Below, one piece after another: positions 8,234 to 16,510 of a DNA stretch of 24,943 nucleotides. Under the pieces are notes generated by a model. That model saw nothing but the letters and a program-made list of their open reading frames with translations. It was not told where the DNA came from and did not search any database. The stretch is from Chloracidobacterium sp. UBA6041 (GTDB lineage: Bacteria; Acidobacteriota; Blastocatellia; Pyrinomonadales; Pyrinomonadaceae): contig DIYZ01000260.1 in the NCBI GenBank assembly GCA_002427845.1, forward strand, positions 1 through 24,943, in the 5' to 3' direction. Each line of letters starts with the position of its first letter. Within the stretch, counting starts at the first letter, position 1. The position numbers and the translations under genes were made by a program.

Positions 8234-11200
8234 ATGAGTTCAACCAAAGAAACAGCACAAACCGGGGATAGACTTGAGAATCTGGAAGATCTCTATCCGC
8301 TTTCGCCCATGCAGCAGGGGATGCTGTTCCACACGATCTATGCGCCCGAGTCAGGCGCGTACTTCGAGCAGTCTGTCTTCACGATCAAAGGCCAGCTTGA
8401 CGTCGGAGCGTTCGAGCGCGCGTGGCAGCACATGGTTGACCGGCATTCGATCTTGCGCAGCTCGTTTTTGTGGGAAGAGCTGGAGAAACCGCAGCAAGTG
8501 GTCCATCGCCGCGTCATCCTCCAGATCGAAAAGCAGGACTGGAGCAATCTGTCGAGTCAGGATCAGGAGACTCAACTCGCAGCATACATCGTTGCTGATC
8601 GGGATCGCGGTTTTGATCTCGCAACTCCGCCGTTGATGCGCATCGTTCTTTTTCGACTTGCTGGCGACCTCCACCGTTTCCTCTTCAGCCGTCATCACTT
8701 GCTGCTGGATCGGTGGTCGCGTTCGGTGGTCTTGAAAGAGGTCTTCGCTTTGTACGAAGCGTTTCGCAAAGGCGAAGGGCTGGCCCTGCCGCCGTTGCGG
8801 CCTTATGGCGATTACATCGCCTGGCTGAACGAACAGGATCAACGAGCGGCGGAACGCTACTGGAGAGCCTCGCTCAAAGGCTTTGTTGCTCCGACCGCTC
8901 TGGCGATTGACTGGAGACCTTCGAACCGAAGCACGCCAGAGACTGATTACGGTGACGAACGAATTCTGCTTTCCGAACCAAGCACGGAGCAGCTACGCGC
9001 ATTTGCGCGAGAGCACAAACTGACACTGAACATTCTGGCTCAGGGCGCGTGGGCGTTGTTGCTGAGTCGTTACACCGGTGAAGATGACGTTGTCTTCGGG
9101 GTTACGGTAGCGGGCCGGCCGGCAATCTTGCCGGGTGTGGAATCGATGGTGGGCCTTTTCATCAACACGCTGCCGCTGAGGGTGCGCATGCCACCGCACA
9201 TGCCCGTGCTTTCATGGCTTAAGGGCCTGCAGGCTCAACAGAGCGAGCTGCAGCAATATGAGTACAGTTCGTTGCTCGATATTCAAGGGTGGAGCGGCGT
9301 GCCGCGCGGCGTGCCGCTCTTTGAGAGTATCTTCGTTTTCGAGAATTTGCCTGTTGGCAGCACTTATCAAGCGGCAAATAACACAGTCGAATTCCGCGAC
9401 GATCGCGGCATTGGCTCAACGACTGGTTATCCGCTGACTGTATTGGTAAACCCAGGTCAAAGACTTGGCGTTCAGGTTGTTTACGATCGTGCTCGCTTTG
9501 ATGACGAGGCGATTCGCCGTTTGCTGGTCCATCTCCAGATGTTGCTTGAGAGACTGCCGGCAGACGCAGAAGCGTTCGTTTCGCGGCTGTCGCCGCTCAC
9601 GCACCTTGAGCGCGAACAGATTTTGGTCCAATGGAACGACACTGATGTTCCATCAGCACCAGTATCGGTTCAGAAACGCTTTGAAGCTCAAGTTGAACGA
9701 ACACCAGACGCGGCGGCAGTGATCTTTGATGACCAGCAACTTAGTTATCGCGAACTAAACAGGCGCGCCAATCAACTGGCCCATCATTTGCGCCGGCTGG
9801 GCGTCGGCGCCGATGTGAAAGTTGGCATCGGCATCGATCGCAGCGTCGAAATGGTGATCGGTGTGCTTGCAACTTTGAAAGCGGGAGGCGCCTACGTGCC
9901 GCTCGATCCTGAATACCCACGCGAGAGAATGCAGCTCATGCTGGACGATGCGCGGTGTCCGGTCTTGTTGACGAACGAGCGCGTGTTCAGGACCTTGCCG
10001 GAAACTGAGAGTGCGGTCCTGTGGCTCGACAGAGATTGGGACAAATTTGCAAGCGAAAGCGACGACAATCCGCGAAACGAGATCGATGGCGAGAACCTCG
10101 CGTACGTGATCTATACCTCCGGGTCGACGGGCCAACCAAAAGGCGTAGCGATGACCGAGCGCGCGCTGGCGAATCTGCTTTCGTGGCAGTTGGAACATGC
10201 TGGTTCTTTTCCGGCGGCGAGAACGTTGCAGTTTACCTCGCTCAGTTTTGACGTCTCTTTTCAGGAGATCTTTTCGACCTGGTGTTCGGGCGGAACGCTG
10301 TTGCTGATTTCGGATGAGCTGAGGCGCGACGCGCTTTCGCTGTTGCGCTTTCTGGATGAGCAAAAGGTGGAAAGGATCTTTCTGCCGTTCGTTTATTTGC
10401 AGCATCTGGCGGAAGCGGTCGAGCACGGCGGCACGCTGCCAGCGCATTTGAGTGAACTCATCACCGCCGGTGAGCAGTTGGAGATTACGCCGCAGATTGC
10501 GAAGTTTTGCGGCCGGTTGAAAGATTGCGCGCTGCACAATCATTACGGACCGTCAGAGAGTCACGTCGTAACCGCTTATTCCCTGTCTCGTTCGGTCAGC
10601 GACTGGCCCGCGCTCCCGCCGATTGGCCGGCCGATCGCGAATACGCGAATCTACATTCTCGACAGGAATCTGGAGCCGACGCCTGTAGGTGTGCCGGGAC
10701 AACTTTGCATCGGCGGCGCCAGCTTATCGCGCGGTTATCTCAATCGGCCGGAGCTGGCGGCGGAAAAGTTTCTCCCCGATCCTTTTGCTAACGAGCCCGG
10801 CGCGCGGTTGTACCTGACCGGAGATCTCGCCCGTTATCACGATGATGGCAACATCCAATTCCTCTGCCGCATCGACAACCAAGTGAAGATTCGCGGCTTT
10901 CGCGTCGAGCTGGGCGAGATCGAGACGATGCTCGCGGCGCACCCGTCCCTGCGGGAGGCTGTGGTTGTGGCGCGCGAGGATGCGAAAGGTGATCGAAAGC
11001 TTCTCGGTTACGTCGTTGCGGCGAGCAATACCAACGAAGGTCTCACGCGCGAACTGCGCGCTTATCTCAAAGAGCGATTACCGGATTACATGATTCCGGA
11101 GGCGTTCGTAACGGTGGCAGCGTTGCCGCTGACGCCTTCGGGAAAGGTCAACCGGCGCGCGCTGTCGGCGCTTGATCAAAATGAGGGTGTACCCGCCCAT

Positions 11201-11584
11201 CAATACGCAGCACCACGCACGCCGCTGGAAGAGAAGCTGGCGGAAATTTGGGCAAAAGTGCTGCGGCGCGAGCGGGTTGGCATTAGTGATAACTTCTTCG
11301 AGCTGGGAGGGCACTCGCTTCTGGCGACGCAGTTGATTTCTCGGGTGCGTAGCGCCTTTAAGGTAGAATTGCCGCTGCGTTATTTGTTTGAGTGTCCGAC
11401 GATCGAAGAGCTGGCGGCATCCATTCTTGAGTTTCAGCAAAAGGCCGAGGCCCACTTGCCGAAAGCAATCACCAGAAACACCCAACGCGATGCTCAGGAA
11501 CTGCTCGCCAGGATCGATCAGCTTACGGACGAGCAAGTAGAGTCTTTGCTGAAGGAGACGCTGGCCGAAAGCACGCGGAATTAG
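8234..11584 (+). CDS. NRPS module C-A-T, predicted Pro-activating
   Basis: This is an 1116-residue protein counted from ATG 8234. A TTG at 8216 would add six residues but is less likely. The C domain spans about 18-455 and opens with YPLSPMQQGMLFH, the form common in condensation domains that follow an E domain (D-L type). The A domain spans about 478-980 (YTSGSTGQPKG, NHYGPSES, YLTGDLARY, K971), T about 995-1065 (LGGHS). The code DVQFIAHVVK (D673, V674, Q677, F716, I743, A745, H770, V778, V779, K971) is one residue from the proline code DVQLIAHVVK; another cyclic imino acid is possible. The C motif HHxxxDG reads HHLLLDR: both His and Asp159 remain, but Gly is Arg160 (codon at 8711-8713). There is no TE. 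The tail ELLARIDQLTDEQVESLL resembles known NRPS C-terminal linker helices, fitting hand-over to the next gene, which starts at the very next base. Confidence 0.93.
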   Translation: MSSTKETAQTGDRLENLEDLYPLSPMQQGMLFHTIYAPESGAYFEQSVFTIKGQLDVGAFERAWQHMVDRHSILRSSFLWEELEKPQQVVHRRVILQIEKQDWSNLSSQDQETQLAAYIVADRDRGFDLATPPLMRIVLFRLAGDLHRFLFSRHHLLLDRWSRSVVLKEVFALYEAFRKGEGLALPPLRPYGDYIAWLNEQDQRAAERYWRASLKGFVAPTALAIDWRPSNRSTPETDYGDERILLSEPSTEQLRAFAREHKLTLNILAQGAWALLLSRYTGEDDVVFGVTVAGRPAILPGVESMVGLFINTLPLRVRMPPHMPVLSWLKGLQAQQSELQQYEYSSLLDIQGWSGVPRGVPLFESIFVFENLPVGSTYQAANNTVEFRDDRGIGSTTGYPLTVLVNPGQRLGVQVVYDRARFDDEAIRRLLVHLQMLLERLPADAEAFVSRLSPLTHLEREQILVQWNDTDVPSAPVSVQKRFEAQVERTPDAAAVIFDDQQLSYRELNRRANQLAHHLRRLGVGADVKVGIGIDRSVEMVIGVLATLKAGGAYVPLDPEYPRERMQLMLDDARCPVLLTNERVFRTLPETESAVLWLDRDWDKFASESDDNPRNEIDGENLAYVIYTSGSTGQPKGVAMTERALANLLSWQLEHAGSFPAARTLQFTSLSFDVSFQEIFSTWCSGGTLLLISDELRRDALSLLRFLDEQKVERIFLPFVYLQHLAEAVEHGGTLPAHLSELITAGEQLEITPQIAKFCGRLKDCALHNHYGPSESHVVTAYSLSRSVSDWPALPPIGRPIANTRIYILDRNLEPTPVGVPGQLCIGGASLSRGYLNRPELAAEKFLPDPFANEPGARLYLTGDLARYHDDGNIQFLCRIDNQVKIRGFRVELGEIETMLAAHPSLREAVVVAREDAKGDRKLLGYVVAASNTNEGLTRELRAYLKERLPDYMIPEAFVTVAALPLTPSGKVNRRALSALDQNEGVPAHQYAAPRTPLEEKLAEIWAKVLRRERVGISDNFFELGGHSLLATQLISRVRSAFKVELPLRYLFECPTIEELAASILEFQQKAEAHLPKAITRNTQRDAQELLARIDQLTDEQVESLLKETLAESTRN

Positions 11585-14500
11585 ATGAGTCGCACTTTGC
11601 AAAACGGGTTGGAGCTTTCCACTGTTGAAAAGCGCGCGCTGCTTGCGGACTTGCTGCGCCAACAAGCGGCGCGCGCGAGGACGGCGCCGCTGTCTTTTGC
11701 GCAGCAACGGCTGTGGCTCCTGGCCCAACTAGATCCCGACAGCGCTGCTTATAACATATCGCGCGCGCTGCACATGCAGGGCGAGTTGAACGTAGCGGCG
11801 CTGCGGCAAACCTTCAATACGATCGTCGCCCGCCACGACGTGTTGCGCGGTAGTTTTGATCTGATCGATGGCGAACCAGTGCAATTAATTGCCCCTCATC
11901 TAGAGATCGATATTCCAGTTATGGACCTTGAGCGATTGCCAGAGAGCGAGCGTCAAAGAGAAGTTACTCGCCTCGTTACCGCCGAAGCCCGGCGACCTTT
12001 TGATCTAGCTCGTGGTCCATTGTTACGCGCTAGCCTGCTGAAATTGAGCAGCCAAGATCATGTGTTGCTGTTGACGATGCATCACATCGTCAGCGATGGC
12101 TGGTCGCTCGGTGTACTCGTGAAAGAGATGGCCGCCATTTATCAGGCGATTATCGAGCACCGGCGAGTCGATTTGGCGGAGCCGCCAATTCAATACGCCG
12201 ACTTTGCTCGCTGGCAACGCGAATGGCTGCAGGGCGAAGTGCTCGAAGAGCAGTTGGGTTACTGGAGACAGCATCTGGCGGGCGCGCCCGTCGTGCTGAA
12301 CCTGCCAGTCGCCAATCCGCGGCGCTCGATGCAAACGTTTAGCGGCGGCCACTGTTTCAAGAGACTCTCGCCGGCGCAGAGTGCAGCACTCGTCGGTTTG
12401 AGTCGTCGCGAAGGCGCGACTCTTTTCATGACCCTGTTGGCGGCGTTTCAAACGCTGCTCTATCGGTACAGCAGGCAAGAGGATCTGGTAGTTGGCACGC
12501 CGATCGCCGGCCGCAATCGAGCAGAAACCGAAGATCTGATCGGCTTTTTCGTCAACACATTGCCGTTGCGCACGAGTCTTGCCGGTAACCCGACGTTTCG
12601 CGAATTGTTGCGTCGGGTGCGCGAAACAGCACTCGGCGCGTACGCGCATCAGGACCTGCCGTTCGAGAGAATGGTAGAAGAGTTGCAGCCCGAACGCAGT
12701 CTGAGTCACACGCCGCTGTTTCAAGTGATGTTCGCGCTGCAGAATCATCCAAAAGCTGGGTTCAATTTGCCGGCCGTCAACATCGCTCTGCTGGATCGAG
12801 AGACGGATTTCTCCAAATTCGATCTAACGCTTTACATGAGCGAGAACGTAAATGGCCTGTCGTGCTGGCTTGAATACAACAGCGATCTTTTTGCAGCGAG
12901 CACGATCGAGCGCCTGCTCGGGCACTACGAGGTTTTGCTCAAGAGCGTTGGGGCGGATCCAGATCGACGGCTTTCCGAGTTGCCGCTGTTGACTGAAAAA
13001 GAGCAGCAGGAGTTGCTCGTCGCGTGTAACGATACGCGGGTTGAGTTTCCGACTCGGCAGTGTATTCATCAATTGTTTGAAGCGCAGGTCGAAAAGACCC
13101 CGGACGCTATCGCCCTAGCTTGCGGAGACGAAGTACTCACCTATAACGAGCTGAATACGCGAGCCAATCAACTCGCGCATTACTTGCGAAGATTGGGAAT
13201 CGGACCGGAAGATCGTGTGGGAGTTTGTCTGCGTCGCACACCCGCGCTGCTGATCGCGATTCTGGGGACGCTAAAAGCTGGTGGCGCTTATGTGCCGCTC
13301 GATCCGGCTTATCCTCAAGAGCGGTTGGCGTTCACCTTGCAGAATGCCGCGGCGGCGGTGCTTCTAACTCAGGATGAGTTGTTGCCAATGCTGCCAGAGA
13401 CGAACTCCAGAGTCGTTTGCGTGGATTCCGACTGGCAGATCTTCGCCAGAAAGGATCAATCAAATCCGGTTAGCGCGGTGCAGTCGCAAAACCTCGCTTA
13501 CGTGATCTACACGTCAGGTTCGACAGGCCAGCCGAAAGGCGTCGCGATCGAACACGCCAGCACTGTCACGTTCCTGCACTGGGCCCTATCGAGTTTCGAG
13601 GCCTCGGATCTGGCCGCGGTGTTAGCCTCGACCTCGATCTGTTTCGATCTCTCGGTCTTCGAGTTGTTCGTGCCACTCTGCTCTGGCGGCAAAGTAGTCC
13701 TAGTCGAAAGCGCTTTGCACTTCCCCGACTTACGCGCAGCTGATGTTACCCTGGTTAACACCGTTCCCTCCACGATGGCTGAGTTGGTGAGACTCCGCCG
13801 CATTCCGCCTTCAGTGAGGACGATCAATCTCGCTGGCGAGCCTCTGGAGAACAGTCTGGTTCAGGACATTTACCAGCAAGAAAGCGTGCGACAGGTCCTC
13901 AACCTGTATGGACCATCCGAAGACACAACCTATTCGACGTTTGCCCGGGTGCCCAAAGGAGCGACGGAAGAACCATCGATCGGGCGCCCGATCGCCAACA
14001 CCGAGGTTTACCTGCTTGACCGTTTTTCCCAGCCGGTGCCTGTCGGTGTACGCGGAGAGTTGCATCTCGGCGGTGCAGGACTGGCCCGTGGTTATCTGAA
14101 CCAGGCCTCGTTGACCGGCGAGAAGTTTGTTCCCAATCCGTTCAGCCGCGAGCCGGGCGCGCGCTTGTATAAGACCGGTGACCTGGCGCGGTATCAGCCG
14201 GATGGAACTGTCCAGTTTCTGGGCCGCATGGACCACCAGGTGAAGTTGCGCGGCTACCGCATCGAACTCGGCGAGATCGAAGCCACCTTAAGAGAGCACG
14301 CCGCTGTGCAAGACGCGGTAGTGATAGTGAGAGACTGGGCGGAGGGAAACAAGACGTTGGTTGGCTACGTTGTCGTGGACTCAAACGACTCTGCGCTGCA
14401 GGACGACAAGCTGGCGGCAGAACTCAAGAGCTTCTTGAAAAAGAAACTGCCAGACTACATGGTGCCGGCATGTTTTGTTGAGCTGGACCAGTTGCCGCTG

Positions 14501-15601
14501 ACGCCCAACGGAAAAATCGATCGCAAAGCACTGCCTGAACCGGGCCCGCGGCCACCTGATTCGTCAATCATATCAAGACCTCGGAACGAGATTGAGTTTG
14601 CGCTGACACTGATCTGGGAGAGAGTGTTAAATGTTCGTCCCATCGGTTTGGCAGACAACTTCTTCGAACTCGGTGGCCACTCGTTGTTAGCTGTGCGATT
14701 GATGGCGGAGATCGAGGAAGAGTTTGGGCAGAGGATTCCACTGGTCAGTTTGTTCCAGAGCGCCACGATCGAAGGTCTCGCCGGCATTCTTCAGCAAGGC
14801 GTCAGCTCGATCTCCTGGCCAATCGTCGTCGAGCTTCAGCGCGGGGGATCAAGGCCGCCGCTTTTTTGTGTTTCGCACCCCGGCGTGAATGCGCTGGGAT
14901 ACCGTTCCCTCGCTCACTATTTGGAGCCGGATCAACCGGTGTACGGCCTGCAGGCGCAATATCCCGAAGATTTACAAGGAGAACACAGCAACACGGCTGT
15001 GGATGAGCTGGCTACGGAGTACCTGGAAGCGATACGCGCAGTGCAGCCGCATGGTCCGTACCAACTTGCGGGGATGTGTCGCGGGGCGCACATCGCCTTC
15101 GAAATGGCGAGACGATTAGAGAACCAGGGCGAGAGCGTTGCGCTGGTCGGCATATTCGACACATGGGTGATGGAAAACACTTATAATCGTCTCTTGTTCC
15201 TCGGTGGGTATTATTTTCGCCGTCTTACTTCGCTGCTGCGTCTCGGCCTGCAATTAGGATTCATCAAAGGAAAAGCACGAACCGCAAATGGGAGCGCAGG
15301 CGACACCGCGCCCGCGCCCCTGGAAAACCCTGCCGCTAATCAGAAGAATCCGATGTACGAAGTTTACTTTCCGGGGCCAGATTTTGTGCCTAAGACATAC
15401 CCCGGCCGCGTTACGGTCTTCCGCACAAAGCGACAGCCACTCGATCGCATTCGCGACCCGCAACTGGGTTGGGGCAGGCTTGCCGGCGGCGTTGTTGACG
15501 TTCATGTCATTCCCGGCAAGCATGGCAATCTGCTGCGCGAACCGAATGTTCCAGGCTTGGCGGAAGAATTGAAGAAATGTCTGCTGGAAAAATCAGGTTA
15601 G
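11585..15601 (+). CDS. NRPS module C-A-T-TE, predicted Ala-activating, Cys-type thioesterase
   Basis: This is a 1338-residue protein whose ATG directly abuts the previous stop codon, so the two are probably translationally coupled. The N-terminal helix LSTVEKRALLADLLRQQAA resembles usual NRPS N-terminal linkers. The C domain (about 35-470) is canonical: LSFAQQRLWLL, HHIVSDG at 166-172 and IGFFVNTLPLR. The A domain (about 495-985) has code DLFNNALTYK (D688, L689, F692, N725, N748, A750, L774, T782, Y783, K977), a code I know for alanine (for example in microcystin synthetases); Gly is a weaker alternative. T is at about 1000-1070 (S1033). The TE (about 1090-1335) has GMCRGA, so Cys1165 occupies the nucleophile position, with Asp1192 and His1313. 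Its oxyanion-hole segment reads FCVSHPG instead of FCVH-x-x-G. As last NRPS of the locus with a complete triad, it is the most plausible chain-releasing protein. Confidence 0.94.
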   Translation: MSRTLQNGLELSTVEKRALLADLLRQQAARARTAPLSFAQQRLWLLAQLDPDSAAYNISRALHMQGELNVAALRQTFNTIVARHDVLRGSFDLIDGEPVQLIAPHLEIDIPVMDLERLPESERQREVTRLVTAEARRPFDLARGPLLRASLLKLSSQDHVLLLTMHHIVSDGWSLGVLVKEMAAIYQAIIEHRRVDLAEPPIQYADFARWQREWLQGEVLEEQLGYWRQHLAGAPVVLNLPVANPRRSMQTFSGGHCFKRLSPAQSAALVGLSRREGATLFMTLLAAFQTLLYRYSRQEDLVVGTPIAGRNRAETEDLIGFFVNTLPLRTSLAGNPTFRELLRRVRETALGAYAHQDLPFERMVEELQPERSLSHTPLFQVMFALQNHPKAGFNLPAVNIALLDRETDFSKFDLTLYMSENVNGLSCWLEYNSDLFAASTIERLLGHYEVLLKSVGADPDRRLSELPLLTEKEQQELLVACNDTRVEFPTRQCIHQLFEAQVEKTPDAIALACGDEVLTYNELNTRANQLAHYLRRLGIGPEDRVGVCLRRTPALLIAILGTLKAGGAYVPLDPAYPQERLAFTLQNAAAAVLLTQDELLPMLPETNSRVVCVDSDWQIFARKDQSNPVSAVQSQNLAYVIYTSGSTGQPKGVAIEHASTVTFLHWALSSFEASDLAAVLASTSICFDLSVFELFVPLCSGGKVVLVESALHFPDLRAADVTLVNTVPSTMAELVRLRRIPPSVRTINLAGEPLENSLVQDIYQQESVRQVLNLYGPSEDTTYSTFARVPKGATEEPSIGRPIANTEVYLLDRFSQPVPVGVRGELHLGGAGLARGYLNQASLTGEKFVPNPFSREPGARLYKTGDLARYQPDGTVQFLGRMDHQVKLRGYRIELGEIEATLREHAAVQDAVVIVRDWAEGNKTLVGYVVVDSNDSALQDDKLAAELKSFLKKKLPDYMVPACFVELDQLPLTPNGKIDRKALPEPGPRPPDSSIISRPRNEIEFALTLIWERVLNVRPIGLADNFFELGGHSLLAVRLMAEIEEEFGQRIPLVSLFQSATIEGLAGILQQGVSSISWPIVVELQRGGSRPPLFCVSHPGVNALGYRSLAHYLEPDQPVYGLQAQYPEDLQGEHSNTAVDELATEYLEAIRAVQPHGPYQLAGMCRGAHIAFEMARRLENQGESVALVGIFDTWVMENTYNRLLFLGGYYFRRLTSLLRLGLQLGFIKGKARTANGSAGDTAPAPLENPAANQKNPMYEVYFPGPDFVPKTYPGRVTVFRTKRQPLDRIRDPQLGWGRLAGGVVDVHVIPGKHGNLLREPNVPGLAEELKKCLLEKSG

Positions 15602-15616
15602 GGTAAATCCCGCGTG

Positions 15617-16504
15617 ATGCCTGCTAAAGGACCGTCGAGTTCAGCTCGGACAACATTGCTGCATCGAAGCCACCCTCGACGTGTATCTGTACTCGGCCCG
15701 CCCTCGCTTTCGGGATTGAATTTGATTAACGATCTAGCGAAGCTCAGGCAATACAGTGATCTGCTTTTGACACTCAGCATCCATCGCATCAAGGTTCGGT
15801 ACAAGCAGTCGGTGCTCGGCGTCTTCTGGGCGATTCTACAGCCGCTCTCGATGATGCTGATCTTCACCTTCATTTTCTCGCTGATCGCTAAGATGCCAAG
15901 CGACGGCGCACCATACGCAATCTTCGCTTACACGGCGCTGCTGCCCTGGAACTACTTCTCCACCGCGGTCTCGAACGCGACCAATAGCCTCGTCAGTCAT
16001 TCGCAGTTTGTAACGAAGGTCTATTTCCCGCGCGAGATTCTGCCGATCACCTACGTCGTCGTCGCACTGTTCGATTTTGTGGTGGCGTCCACGTTGCTGG
16101 CGGCTTTGATGATCTATTATCACGTCTCGCTGACGGTTAATGTTCTCTATGCGGTGCCGATCATTCTCGTGGTGAGCTGTTTCGCGCTCGCGATGTCTTT
16201 CTTCTTCTCGGCGACGCAGGTGCGTTTCCGCGACATCGGCGTGGCTGTACCGCTGCTTTTGCAGTTGTGGTTGTTTGCGACACCAGTGATCTATCCGTTT
16301 AGCGCCGTACCTTCGCGCTGGCGACCGTTCTACGTATTGAATCCCATGGTCGGAGTGATTGAAGGTTTTCGTCAAGTGATCCTCAGGGGTGCTGCGCCCG
16401 AAACCAGTTCATTGCTGATCTCGGCTGTTATCTCGGTCATCCTGTTGGTCGCCTCCTATCTCTACTTCAAAAGGGTTGAGGCGACGATGGCCGACTTCGT
16501 TTAG
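15617..16504 (+). CDS. ABC-2 type exporter permease, Wzm/TagG-like
   Basis: This inner-membrane protein of 295 residues (from ATG 15617; GTG 15614 is adjacent) has about six hydrophobic segments. It carries the family hallmark IKVRYKQSVLGVFWAILQP just before the first membrane helix, and VYFPREILPI, VRFRDIGVA and LNPMVGVIEGFR further on. These are typical of permeases that export undecaprenyl-linked O-antigen, teichoic acid or similar polymers with a Wzt-like ATPase. The first 40 or so residues are polar and poorly conserved in type, so a later start (for example TTG near 15718) is possible. It begins 15 bases after the NRPS stop and ends 6 bases before its ATPase, so an operon with the NRPS genes is likely. 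Confidence 0.9.
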   Translation: MPAKGPSSSARTTLLHRSHPRRVSVLGPPSLSGLNLINDLAKLRQYSDLLLTLSIHRIKVRYKQSVLGVFWAILQPLSMMLIFTFIFSLIAKMPSDGAPYAIFAYTALLPWNYFSTAVSNATNSLVSHSQFVTKVYFPREILPITYVVVALFDFVVASTLLAALMIYYHVSLTVNVLYAVPIILVVSCFALAMSFFFSATQVRFRDIGVAVPLLLQLWLFATPVIYPFSAVPSRWRPFYVLNPMVGVIEGFRQVILRGAAPETSSLLISAVISVILLVASYLYFKRVEATMADFV

Positions 16505-16510
16505 CTCGAT

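Noticed and set aside
9755..10543. Open frame of 262 codons on the minus strand
   Set aside because: It lies wholly inside the A domain of the Pro module, which has all its motifs in the plus frame. The minus frame has none and reflects codon bias.
12023..12748. Open frame of 241 codons on the minus strand
   Set aside because: It is the shadow of the condensation domain of the Ala module; its Arg/Gln-rich translation has no known motif.
15836..16375. Open frame of 179 codons on the minus strand
   Set aside because: It is antisense to the ABC permease; its His/Arg-rich composition is typical of the reverse of a membrane protein gene.
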